The position numbers were made by a program, and so were the translations under genes. The notes beneath the pieces are model-generated. The model was not told where the DNA came from, ran no database searches, and saw only the letters and a program-made list of their open reading frames with translations. From Diphasiastrum complanatum (lineage: Eukaryota; Streptophyta; Lycopodiopsida; Lycopodiales; Lycopodiaceae), in the NCBI GenBank assembly GCA_029204225.1, contig CM055097.1, positions 26,691,039-26,755,038 of the forward strand: DNA of 64,000 nt, read 5' to 3'. Position 1 is the stretch's first letter, and the number at the start of each line of letters is the position of its first letter. Of the stretch, positions 22,601 through 34,085 are shown in pieces.

Positions 22601-23640
22601 TCATCATTTGCTGTATAGATAGACTTTATAGGTCCATCATAAGATAAGAGAGAAGAGAAAAACTCCCTTTTACTAGTCATGTGTGAACTAGCACCCGAGT
22701 CAATCCACCAAGGATCTTCTCCTTTGAAGCTTGTTGAAGAAAATATGGACATCATGAGAGAGTCCTCATGTGAACTCTCCTCCTCCTCCTCTTTGCTCAT
22801 GTTGGCTTGGCTTTGATCTTGCTTCCTCTTGAAGCATTCCGAGGCATAATGCCCCATCTTGCTACAATAGTAGCACTTCACCTTTGATTTGTCCTTCTTG
22901 ACTTTGGTGGTTGATGGAGATGCCTTTGGGGGTCCTTCTTGATCCTCAAGCTTTGTAGACTTCTTGAATGTTGATCCTTTGCCTTTGGACTTGCCTTTGC
23001 CTTTGGTGAAGAGAGCTTGGTCATCTCCACCTTGGATGGAAAGCCTATCCATCCTCTCTTGCATTTGGCTCCTTCTTGATTCCTCGGCCATGAGCGTGCC
23101 TTGGAGTTCTTCAAGTATGGGTAGCTTACCCATAATTGCATATCCCTGAACCAAATTGTCAAATTCAAAGCTTAGTCCATTCAATATGAGTTGAACAAGC
23201 TCTTCATCCTTGATAGGGTCACCTATAAAGGCTATCTCTTTGTTCAATTCCTTTACTCTTAGGACAAAAGTATGTGCACTCTCTCCTTTCTTTTGATAGC
23301 TTCTATAGATTTGATTCTTCAAAGCTAACATTCTAGTTTGGTTCTTGGATTCATAGACCTTTTGCAAAGTCTCCCAAGCATCTTGAGCTGAAGTGCAATC
23401 TCCTACCTCTCTTAAGAGTTCATTTGCAACATTCATTTTTATGCAATGTAGTGCAACATTGCACCTCTTGATGTATTTGGCTTTTTCTTGAGGATGAATA
23501 GGTTCACCCTCCTTACCATTTACAATTTCCATCAGATCTTGCATGATCATGATAGATTCCATTCTAACTTTCCATATGGAATAGTTAGTTTTGTTGAGCC
23601 TTTCATTAGTATCCAAAAGATATGCATTTATAGATGCCAT
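19681..23640 (-). CDS. Copia gag-pol polyprotein, 1319 residues
   Basis: A single uninterrupted frame with the domains in copia order. Gag (UBN2 type) opens [20 protein letters not shown], followed by a zinc knuckle [14 protein letters not shown] at residues 255-268. Aspartic protease has [12 protein letters not shown] near 312. Integrase has the HKRLGHVN zinc motif and the catalytic signatures SDVH, [8 protein letters not shown] and [11 protein letters not shown]. Reverse transcriptase has [24 protein letters not shown] and the active site YVDD at 999-1002. RNase H has SDSDFAGD and [10 protein letters not shown] near the C-terminus. Its role is reverse transcription and integration in virus-like particles. 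The length is normal for plant copia and no stop or frameshift is seen. The first Met is 811 bases from the PBS. Confidence 0.97.
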   Translation of the reverse strand: [1319 protein letters not shown]

Positions 23641-24439
23641 CTAGTCTCCTAATCAAGGACTTGACACAAATGAAGGTTACTTCTATTGATTTGATTGAAA
23701 GTCTACCTTATCCCACTTCTTAGGGACCTGAAAAGATCAGTAATAGACTTCCTATAAAGATCTAAGAGTGATCTCTAACAAAATCAAATCATAGAATACT
23801 AGAAACAATGCACTTGCTTGATTGAAGTAGACAATACTAGTAGAATTGCCCCTCTTTCTATAAAGAGCATTAAAGCTTCCAAATGATTTGATAAAGAGTG
23901 AATTTCAGCAACCTAATATACTTCCAAAATCACTTGTAAAAGATCTAAATGGAACTTAATGAGGATGCAACACAATCTACTATCCAATCACAAGCAAAAA
24001 ATGATCAAAATTGATGAAAAATTGATCTAATTTGGTGCATAAGTCAAGCAATGGTTGGACTGAACCTAAATCACTTTAGGAGGTGCATACTACACCTTAG
24101 AACAGCCTTGAAGAGTCCCCAAAACTCTGATCTTCCCTCTCCTTGAATGCTAGAAAGCCTTCTCTATGAAATCACCTCCAAAACTCGCTTAGAAATCAAT
24201 GCTTGGAGCAAGCAAAACTTGCTATCTTGGTAATGTGAATTGAATTCAACTTTGCCTCTGGTTTTAGACACCTAAACACCTGCAAATGAAGTCACACAAC
24301 ACCAATCTCCAATGTATTTGACTCACTTTGAGTTCTAGAATCAATACTAGATGCTAAGATCCAATCTACACAAGATTTAGATCAAAAATTGTGATAAAAT
24401 TGAATGCAAACCAAGGATTTAGCTCATTTCAGCCTTTAG

Positions 24440-24451
24440 GCTCTGATACCA
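24440..24451 (-). promoter_or_regulatory. Primer-binding site, initiator Met tRNA
   Basis: On the - strand TGGTATCAGAGCC directly follows the 5' LTR. This is the standard plant copia PBS, complementary to the 3' end of initiator tRNA-Met. Confidence 0.9.
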
Positions 24452-25133
24452 TGTAAAAATTACAGCAAATAAGGATCCTAAAACACTTGAAATGATGAGG
24501 GAAACAATAGATTATGATTTCATAAGATTAGCACAAGTTGAACCATCAAAATCCATCAAAAATCTATGCTTGAACCTCACTAAATGGCCCAAATCCTTGA
24601 AGAAGGTTTCACACGTGTGAAAGTACGGCCTCCCACAGTCTGATTACTGTACACCAGACCTACATTCAATCCTATAATCATTAGTAATCACAAGTACTCA
24701 AACAATTATGAACATAGAGAGCAATTGCACCATTATGAGAGAAAAATCATGAAATTGCTTGATTGATTTTGGTGAGATATCATCACCTATATATACATGA
24801 TCCATCACGGTTTTGGGCAGGTATGAGTAGCCCTAAACCTATCCCTAATGCTAATTTTGGTGGATCTTTCATCCCTACCAAGTTAGGGTTGGAATCTTGG
24901 AGATCCCTCAACAATGCAAAAATTACCAAAAATAGCTCCTATTTTTTCTCCCTTGTATCTAAGCATAATTTGGACTCATTCCAAAGGTTCTAACACTTAG
25001 GTCTACTTGAGAACATCCTTATGAATGGAATCCTATGCTATTTGGCACGTGTGACAAGCCACATCATGACCATTTAACTATTTACAAGTCATATGACCAA
25101 AACTAGTCAAGCTAGAATTGTGAATTTTTAACA
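24452..25133 (-). repeat. 5' LTR of the intact copia element
   Basis: 682 bp, the same length as the partner LTR. Substitutions I see include A-T-A versus A-C-A at the start, GGCTTC/GGTTTC, TGAGTA/TGATTA and GGTCGATC/GGTGGATC. It carries TCACACGTGTGA at 24609-24620. Confidence 0.95.
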
Positions 25134-26390
25134 GACTGGCGAGTAATGATCTGACTTTTTGACTTATTTCTTACCAACTGCTCATCTTTACTCGCCCTCT
25201 TCAGAGTGTGTTTTGATCATCATTCACTATACATAGGTAGTTTGATGAATATTTAGCATTACTCGTCGATTACTTGCCATTGCCTATTACTCGCCATTAG
25301 AGAAATTTCAAAATTTTGAACCAGTGAGTGATTGACCATCATAACCCATCTATATTTTTTAGATCTTCCCCGATTGCCTTTTAGATTTGCAATTGCCCGT
25401 TTCCCCTTCCATGAATGGGGATATAATCGTATCGTCCTATAGAATTGCGATTTTGCAATGAAGATCGATCTTGATATCTAGATTACAAAACTGACCGATC
25501 AAAGAGCCATGGTTGTTAGCTCTGCTAGAATCAATCTGATGAGGAATCAGATGACGAATGTCATTGGAGGAGAATTTTCATACATGATGATTCACAAACT
25601 GATGTAGTAAACTGAACCAAAGCCTTAGCTATGGTGGATTGTTTGCAGTTTGATGTCACATCTACTGAATGATTGCCAAAGTAAAGGTCTGTCGTAGACG
25701 CTTTCTCTGATGAAGACGATATTCCGCTGAAGAGATGAGTAGAACAAACAAAGAAATTAAGCGAAGGCCATCAAAATTTCGTATCTCTTTATGATGAGCC
25801 TAGAGGCTATACTCAAGATTAGAAGTTCTAAAAAGGCTAGAAATAGATTAGTCCCATAAGTTAGTAGATACTTATGGAAGACCCTCCTTGCCATCAAAGG
25901 AGAGGTATTTGCCTTGTAAATAACACTCTGAGATTATGCTAAATTGCTCTCTCTTTGAGATTATCATTCTATTTCTTTGTGTTCCCATTGGAAGGTGCAT
26001 AGCTTGAGGGAAGGTGCTCGGGCCTCCTCTTGCCTCCTTTCATTGAATTATTGTGGCATGCTTTATTTGTTATTTATTAAGTTAGCCGCAATTTATCTCT
26101 TCAAACCCTTTGGGTGTTAATCTAGAATTTAGTTTAAGCACCTTGCTAGTTGGGTAAGCCTTAGTAAGGTTTTACATTTTGTCATCTTAGATTAGTTTCG
26201 TTTCTGATTTGAGCACTAGTTGGGTAAGCCTTAGTGCTCATTATTGTTTTTTCTATTTTCGCATTCCGTCTGAAGCTTGGTAGAAACTTAGGAAGCAGAC
26301 AATCCTCTCTATACTACACCACATCATGAGTAGATCTAGCCAAACAGTGACAAATCAGATATACTTCTAACATAGGCATACTCTCAAATG
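25134..26390. other. Continuation of the split gypsy-like repeat, no gene
   Basis: It starts with the GACTG duplication. ACTCGCC/GGCGAGT words continue to about 25310, followed by AT-rich sequence without a supportable frame. Two copies of a GTTGGGTAAGCCTTAGT phrase (about 26149 and 26219) form a short local repeat. Confidence 0.45.
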
Positions 26391-26399
26391 ATATAGTTT

Positions 26400-27420
26400 G
26401 CCCTTTCATCTACCTTGTGTGATCAGCATATTGGTGCTAGCATCAACAACATTGCATGTTTCATTCGAAAACGTCACACGCATCTCAACATTTGCTATTC
26501 TTGCGATTGATAGCAAGTCTTGCTGCAGTGTAGGCACAAGAAGGATATCTTCTAGTCGCCGGTATCTGTCGTTTATGTTGAGCCACAATGAACCAATACC
26601 ATTCACTCGATGTTTTGATCCGTCTCCAAGAACTATGAATCTTGATGGATCTACACTCCGAAAATCAGACATTATTCGTTTTGATGTAACAAAGTGTGAG
26701 GTAGCTCCTGAATCAAGGATTACCTTGTGCATGTTAGATGTCGATGCTACACACACATTTGTACATAGATAGGCTGTCGAATTTCCATCGTTCGACCTTT
26801 CTTCGTCCATCTTTGAGCTTTCTGGCTCTTCGACATAGGATGAATTGTTATTGTTCTCCCATTTGCCTTGAGGCTGCTTGTTCTTCGAGTTCTGGTAGTA
26901 GTCCATGGGTGCATGACCCTTCTTGTGGCAACGGATACACTCTATCTTTGGATTTAGTCAACACGAATCTACAATGTGTCCTTCGTGTTTGCATCTCACA
27001 CATACCTTCTTGTCACCATTTTGCTGTCTCGACTTTTCATTGTCCTTCCACCTGTCTTTGTTGGCTCTTTCTGTTTGCTGGTCTTAGTCCTGCTTTTGAT
27101 CTGACTCCCTCTTGGGCTTAAACTGCTTCTTTGGCTTCTCCTTGTTGCTATAGAGAGCTTGGTCAGAGGCATCCTTGTAATCAAGGTGCTCACGAGCTTC
27201 GACTTCTTCTCGAATCTCGATCACTACCTTTTCGAGTGTCATAGCTAGATCCTTTGCTAGCAACATTTGGGTTGTCTGGAAGGATCTTGGTAAAGCTCAT
27301 AACAGGTAAGTGAGCTACTTCTTCGGTGATACTGCATTTTCTGTTCCGGCATTGTGCAATGAAAGGAACAAATTCTTCATCATTCTGATAAAGGAGGTGA
27401 GGTCTCTCCCATCCCATCGC
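26400..27420 (-). pseudogene. Copia gag-protease remnant
   Basis: The - strand frames carry the end of gag with a zinc knuckle CVRCKHEGHIVDSC followed by an in-frame stop, a second knuckle-like CIRCHKKGHA, and a protease with VILDSGATSHFVTS, GIGSLWLN and LVPTLQQDLLSIAR. Gag pieces extend to 27417 in shifting frames. Integrase, RT and RNase H are missing and the homology stops near 26400. Its 5' LTR and PBS are probably those at 27863-28430, making this a 3'-truncated copia element. Confidence 0.8.
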
Positions 27421-27862
27421 AGGTTTGTCAGCCGATCTTCAAGAAGCACGATCTAACTATTTGGACAAAAACATGGCTAAATATCTCTTCCTCTTCTTGA
27501 TGGTTCTTCAAGACCTGTAAAACACATTTATGGGGCTTGATCCTAGCCTTAATTAATTAGATCTCATGATTTTAATCCAAATCTAATTAATGGCATACAA
27601 ACTTTGATGCTTTTCCTAGGTTTAGCACCAAAAATCTCATCAAGATGACACAAAATTTCTTGGCTCTTGTGAATATTTGAATTCAAAAGCTAGTAAAGAG
27701 GTGCCTACACGTGTGAGAAGTAGATCTATTGAACCTCACCAAGTTGGATCCCAAATCTTCAACCTAAGACTTGATTTGAACTTGCCCTCTCAAGACCAGA
27801 TTTCTAGCAACAACTTTCTAAAAATGAATTGTCCTTTGATCAACGATTATCCTCTTGTACTT

Positions 27863-28430
27863 GGCTATGATACCATGTTGAATGTACAACACAAAAGACC
27901 ATAAATAAATCTACATAAGGCACCGAGAGTGATTGATTGATTGATACACCTATCTATTGCAAAAACTAGTCACAAGATCTTGATCTAGAAAACCAATGTT
28001 GGATCCCAAACTCAAGAATAATCAAAACCATTGATCAAACATGGAATACAACCCACAAGTGTGTGGTACGAACTCCAATATAGTCTATTATTAGAGATTA
28101 AGCGGAATCAATTCTAGATACCAAAGCATTCACAAAAACTCAAGACAAATGTGTAGAACCTCAAGATTGCCAATTTGCTCCAAAAATTTTGTCCTGACTA
28201 TGGAATGGTGAATAGTATATACAAAAGCTCTTTCCCACCTCAAGTTAGGTGAAAATCCAGCATGTAATAAGGAACATGATTGACCATTTTTTCTGTAATT
28301 TGTCAATCTTACCTAACCCTAGAGTTTTGCCAAGTTGGTGGCTAGGTTGGTTATCCACCTCCACGATTCAAGGAATTTGGTCCTATAATTTAGGAATTAT
28401 GATCAAACATCAATATGCACATGGAACTCA
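27863..28430 (-). mobile_element. LTR plus PBS of a decayed copia family
   Basis: On the - strand, TGGTATCATAGCC (27863-27875) resembles the initiator-tRNA PBS with one change. The LTR starts at 27876 (TGTTGAATGTACAACAC) and is related over about 500 bases to the LTR at 40331, sharing blocks such as AACTAGTCACA, ATTGCC, CTCCAAAAAT and AATCCAGCATGTAATAAGGAA. The distal end near 28430 is approximate. Confidence 0.6.
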
Positions 28431-28499
28431 TTTGTCCAATTTGGAGCTTGTAAAATCGGTTTAGAAGCTAAGGCTTTCTTCAATTTTTCAAATGCTTCC

Positions 28500-29400
28500 A
28501 AGGCCTCAGTTGTCCAAATCTGTACAATCGTCAATTTGTTTATAGGTCATGCTAGATCTACGAAGAACAAGATAAAGATTCGATAGTAATTTGCATGAAC
28601 CATAAATATATAGACTCATCGGATTGTTCCTGGTGGAGGCCATTCCACAATAAGCTTGATTTTGGAATAATCTATAGCAATTCCATGTCTCAATATTACA
28701 TGGCCAAGAACAACTCCATGAGTAACCCATATTTGACATTTTTTTGGATTTTAAGAAAATCTGGTATTTATGACATCGATCAAATACTTTTTCCAGATGT
28801 TCCAGATGGTCTGCATCAGAACTATGACTCCAAGAGCATCCAGATAAATCTCAACAAAAATTTGCAATTACTCCTTAGAAGCAAATTGCATAACTCATTG
28901 AAAAGAACTCGGTGCGTTACAAAGTCCAAATGACATAACTTTATAAGCATAGGTTTTCCATTCTATTGCAAAAGTAATTTTATGTCGATCTGCATGTGTG
29001 ATTTTAGCTTGATTATAATCACTGTATCCATCCAAAAAACCATATGCTTCCACTCCAGCAAGGCGATCCAATGTGCTTTCCGTAAAAGGCAACGGAAAGT
29101 TGCACGTTACTTTATTCAATGCCTTTAGGTTCACTCATCTTTCCATTTTTCTTGGGAACAACAACAATTGGTGAAACCCACTCGGTATGCTCGATTTCAT
29201 TCCAATAATCTCTACAACTCCTTTATAAGATCTATGACATTCGGATTACAACGATAAAATCTTGTCACCTCATGGTATGCTCAACTATGGAAGTAGGAAT
29301 TCCTTTCAGATCCTTATATGTCCAAGCGAAACAATTTTGATATTTGATCAATAAGTTTCTCAATGCTTGAAACTATTCTGAGGTAATTTGTGCTCCAACT
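28500..29400 (-). pseudogene. Ty3/gypsy reverse transcriptase remnant
   Basis: Read on the - strand with frameshifts, it shows FAWTYKDLKGIP near 29290, SPIVVVPKKNGK, then a 79-codon open frame (28895-29134) with NLKALNKVTCNFPLPFTEST, FLDGYSDYNQ and VMSFGLCNAPSSFQ. After more breaks comes GVVLGHVILRHGIAID, the end of gypsy RT. Frameshifts and stops are spread along its length, so it is dead. No RNase H or integrase was found next to it. Confidence 0.85.
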
Positions 29401-30300
29401 TGAGCAATCTTCTCATCTTCTCCTGGTTCAGCTAGATTCATTGGTTGTGTCCTAGCTAGTCCATCATAAATCTCTTGTGTTTCTGGCACTTGGTTTTAGG
29501 TTCACGATGGGTTCTAGACAACATAATCACAACTTCATTAAGAGTATAGCATTTGAAATGATCCAGCATGTCTTCATGAACTTTTGTTCAAAGGGGTTAA
29601 CCTTTGTTCTACACTTAGATTTCTTAGTTGAAGTCATGTGAGAAGGTGATAACTTTCTAGAAGTCTGACTCGAAGAATCAACTTTATTCTTCCCCTTCCC
29701 TTTATCCAATTAAAGTGGTATGTTCACATGGACACTTGAATCAATTGTCTAAATAGCTTCATTTGGTGGATTCTTCCACTTCAGGACCGTATTATAATTT
29801 TGCTTAGCTTTCTTCTTCGTCATTTGTCCGGTGGTCTTCCTTTCTTCTAATATAACTACTTCTGGTGATTGTACCAGGAGGTACTGGTAGTTCATCCAGA
29901 ATATTGCAAACTCCATATATTGTAGAATCCATATGGTTTAGAATTTGATCATTATTGAGTTATGCATTTTAATTATATGACAAGGCATGACTTATATGAA
30001 TGAGTTCATATTCAATAGGATCTGGATTTGGACGATATCCATGCCACATTCATCATGTTGACTAGAAATGATATAGGTGTATCAAGTGTACAATCAACTA
30101 CAAGAATATCACTTAGTTCCCACTTGTCATCTCTTTTGCACATATAGCCTACTATACAATCCATAGTTGCAATAGCTTGATTCTAGTTAGCGTTAACTGT
30201 TTGATTGTAAGAATGATCCATGGTTGAGTTGCACAATTGACAATAGGTATCTGTTGTCATGTATCTCTAGTACATCAATGCTTATCAATGCATCATAATA
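29400..30300. other. Decayed retroelement-like sequence, no gene
   Basis: On the - strand this lies upstream of the gypsy RT remnant and may be its gag-protease region. Short frames such as MDCIVGYMCKRDDKWELSD are broken by stops and match nothing I can name. I see no intact gene. Confidence 0.35.
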
Positions 30301-30305
30301 GCCAA

Positions 30306-30800
30306 TGTAAGCTTTGGAGGCCACAAGGAGCTACTAGGCTTAAGAACAAGGTGGTTCCCTCTTTAGGCCCTCCGAAGTAATTAATAAGGATATTAGGCTA
30401 ACAAGGGCCAAATACATTTAATAAGACTTAACAAGGGCCAACTATCTTTAAGATAGTTATGTTTAGTTAAGTTAGGGGACTTGTCTATAAGTAGGCAAGA
30501 GACATCACATTTGGAATTTTTTTGTCTCATTTGCAATTGAGAGAACTATGAGCTCCATCTCCTCTTCCTCCCTTGTGAATGTGAGCCTTGGGATCTTGAT
30601 CTTGCTAGGTCTCATGTGTCCCATCACATGAATTCATGTACTCCTTGGCTTTACTTTGATATGAGCTTTGTGGTATCTTGTGGTTATTGCTCATCTTTGG
30701 TTCTCTTCAACATAGGTGTTGTGGTTGCCTCTTTATTCTAGCTTGCTTAGCTTGGATGGAGAGGTATGGCACATGACACTTGCGGTATTAGAGCTTAAGA
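30306..30800 (+). mobile_element. Candidate copia LTR with degenerate PBS
   Basis: A TATA-like CTATAAGTAGGCAAGAG near 30485 precedes sequence ending ACATGACA and then TGCGGTATTAGAGC (about 30780), which resembles the initiator-Met PBS at most positions. This is the order of a + strand LTR and primer site. The left boundary (TGTAAGC at 30306) is a guess, and no coding region of the same element follows. Confidence 0.35.
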
Positions 30801-31066
30801 TTCAGTAATCACCTGATTCAACATGAATCTTATTTTATTTGAAGAGTTTATCGCTTTTGTAGCTTTCTTTTTGCTAATTTCTAACTTTTGGGTTTTTAGG
30901 TATGTTCAAACTCATTTATAGCATATAAATTTGTTTTCTATTTCTAATTTTATTCTATATAACTTAAGAACTTTGTTTTAGCTTTGATTTGCACCAATTT
31001 TCAAGCAATTTTGGTAAGGGATGCAAAAGTTATTGCAATTTCTTTAAAAGTTGTCAAAATAGGTGA

Positions 31067-31441
31067 TTACAAATGAGCACTTTCATTCTTCTTTTGAAGA
31101 CTTTGAAAAAGTTTCCTCCTTAGATTTAGGACCCTAGATGTAGACTTATGCTCATAAACCTTCGTCAAGGTTTCCCAAGCTTCACTAGATGTAGTGCACT
31201 TACCAACTTCCTTGAGAAGTTTATTAGTCACATTCATCTTGATCACATGAAGATATTTCTTTGCCCTCCTATCAAACCTCACTTGATCTTGTGGTGCCAA
31301 AGATCTCTCCTCCACACCTACAACGATATCCATCAAATCATTCATCTCTAGCAAAGACTCCATCCTCACCTTCCACGTTGAATAATTTGTTGAGGTAAGC
31401 CTATCCTTGCCTTCCAACATGAAGCCACTTGGGTTTGCCAT
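31067..31441 (-). pseudogene. Copia gag N-terminus, truncated
   Basis: 124 open codons start MANPSGFMLEGKDRLTSTNY and continue TWKVRMESLLEMNDLMDIV, KMNVTNKLLKEVGKCTTSSE and LFQSLQKKNESAHL, colinear with the first 120 residues of the intact copia gag at 23640. The homology stops at 31067 and nothing downstream on the - strand continues it. The start lies about 570 bases from a PBS-like site at 32009-32020, so this is the 5' piece of a truncated element. Confidence 0.85.
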
Positions 31442-32008
31442 GCTGCAATGATTGATCTTCTTCTGTGAACCTATTCCAATGCACTTAGAACTCCCATGAA
31501 AATCAACAAATGATGAGAAGAAGAAATCATAAAGATTTGGAACAATCTAGCCTCTCATTTTCTCTCTTCTAGCAAATCCTAGCACATAGATTGATGTTTT
31601 TTTTGATTAGAATAGATCTAAACACAATATGATAGACTTTTGCTAACTCCTAAGATTGAATCACACTCTTGAAAAGTCCAACAACTTCAAAGAGATCCTA
31701 TCAAAAATGCAAAATATTAAATCAAGCAAAATCTATATGCAAAAGCTAGAATCTTAATTCATCATCTAATAGAATGTAACATTCCCCACCATGAGCAATT
31801 TTGTCTTCACATTCCAGTAGTGTGGTTTAAAAAATTGGCCTACTCGAAGTGCTTTGACCTAAAATGATGCTAGGATCACAAAGATCCAATTTCTATACTT
31901 GAAAATGGAACATTTGAGCTAGAAACCAATCCAAATTCACATAGAACTAATGGCATCCTCAAGTCCACCTCTAGATTTGGAAAATCCACCAACTTTGGCC
32001 TGCAACCC

Positions 32009-32432
<424 letters not shown>

Positions 32433-33692
32433 CTTTGTCTTTCTAGTACATTTGGTATGTTCCATGCTCCAAAAGAGCACAATGAAACAAAGCTTATAGA
32501 GATGATTGATTTGTGTTTCTAGACTATCTTGAAATGATCAAGTACCAAGAAGTTAACCTTGTAAGCCAAATTCTATTAATTTGAGACTGTAGTCATGTTT
32601 TCAGATATTCTAACTCCCAAGCGGATGAAAATTCGTTCAATATTCAATACTATACATAATAATTGTATGATTGAGTGTCTTTGAACTTATTCTTTAACAA
32701 GTCTATTAACCCTCAATCACTCTATATGATTCATGATCAATATATTCTCAATAATAATTATGATAATTTCATCTTGTTATGAAGGTCATAGACAACAATT
32801 ATTTTCAATACTTAACAATTACATTTTCCTATTCCAAATCATCACTACTAAGCTCATTTTTGGCTTTAACCTTTGCAAATGTTTTCTTTCCTAATTTATG
32901 CATTAAAAAAATCTGTAGCTACGGTATTACCTATTCAAATATTCAATTGGAATGTTTTGTGATCTAACATTGGAGTGTTTAGTGACGATTCTTCAGCTTC
33001 CATCAAGGCTTGCATGAATGATATAGATAGAATCATAATTGTTTTGATTGAATACACAAGAGTTTTATGGTTGAATTAAGTGTTATCGGCATTTATGCTA
33101 CTAGTGAAGATTACTAGTGGTTGAATATCATAGAGGACTTGATAGTAACAAGTTGTGTGTATACAAATTCCCTTTTTTTTTAATGGCTATTTAACGATCA
33201 TCTTGCACAATGGCCATTTTTTTTCAATCTTTCTCATCATGCTTCATCTTGGGCTAGTGGGAGAGAGTCAAGGAGAGAGTCAAGATACATTAGAGTTTTA
33301 TCATATATGTGGCTTGGTGGTGACCTAATGAGCATTGTTCCATCAAGTTGTTCTTCTACATCTAATACAAAGAAACCATTATAAAATATCAACCAAGTAA
33401 GGATGTCTTCGAAGGGTAGTAGCATAAGTAGATGTTCAATTTGTGTGTGACCTAAAATGTATTACTAGCATGTGTGATGATGCCATTTATTAAATGTTCG
33501 ATATTTAATCATATTTTTGTAAGTTTTAGTCAATCAAGCTCTTGTTGGAAAGGTCCAAGCTAAGCAAGAGTGTTTTTAACTAGTTACAAGAGAGATAATA
33601 TTGCATGGTTCTAAATCTTTGTAATTTCATTGTTCCTTGAGGAGTGTGAGTGCTCGATCCCGGTTCAAAGAGTAGGACTAATCATTTGCATC

Positions 33693-34085
33693 ATGGCTAC
33701 AAATAGTGGTATCATGTTGGAAGCCAATAATAGGCTCAACTCTACAAATTATACAACTTGGAAAGTAAGGATGGGCTCCTTAATTCAAGAAGCTGTCTAT
33801 TTGGGTTATGGGGAGCCCCTACCTCCACCTAACCTTTTTGTTCAGACTGTTATCTATTGTATGAAAAAGGCCGTTGAGTTACATAAATTTATCATTAACA
33901 CTGATAGTGCTACTTGTGCTTCTGCGGGACTTGACGATAATATTAATTGCTTGATTGATTTGCTAGAGACCATTGACTGGGTGAAGATTTATCTTGAGTT
34001 TGTTAAGAAGAAACAACCGTTGAGTCTTGTGAAAAGCCAACATGCATTTTGTATCCTTCATCAAATTCAGATTATTACTGAATAA
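33693..34085 (+). pseudogene. Chimeric ORF: copia gag start fused to unrelated sequence
   Basis: The first 31 codons (MATNSGIMLEANNRLNSTNY then TTWKVRMGSLI) match the N-terminus of copia gag. From about 33787 the frame stays open for some 80 codons of sequence (LGYGEPLPPPNLFVQTVIYC, CLIDLLETIDWVKIYLEFVK) that is not gag and that I do not recognise. The last codons, from about 34035, are the antisense of the RT remnant that begins there. It looks like a recombination product of three pieces. Expression is unknown. Confidence 0.55.

Larger units (their letters stand above)
18985..25133 (-). mobile_element. Intact Ty1/copia retrotransposon
   Basis: A complete 6149-bp element on the - strand. 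It has two 682-bp LTRs starting TGTAAAAATT and ending AATTTTTAACA, a GACTG target duplication, a PBS matching initiator methionine tRNA next to the 5' LTR (24440-24451), a purine tract next to the 3' LTR, and one open gag-pol frame. I count about seven LTR mismatches by eye (roughly 1 percent), so the insertion is young. It sits inside a repeat rich in ACTCGCC words. All replication signals appear present, so it may still be active; that is inference. Confidence 0.96.

Noticed and set aside
20219..22618. Several 60-85-codon + strand frames
   Set aside because: They are antisense shadows of the intact copia polyprotein.
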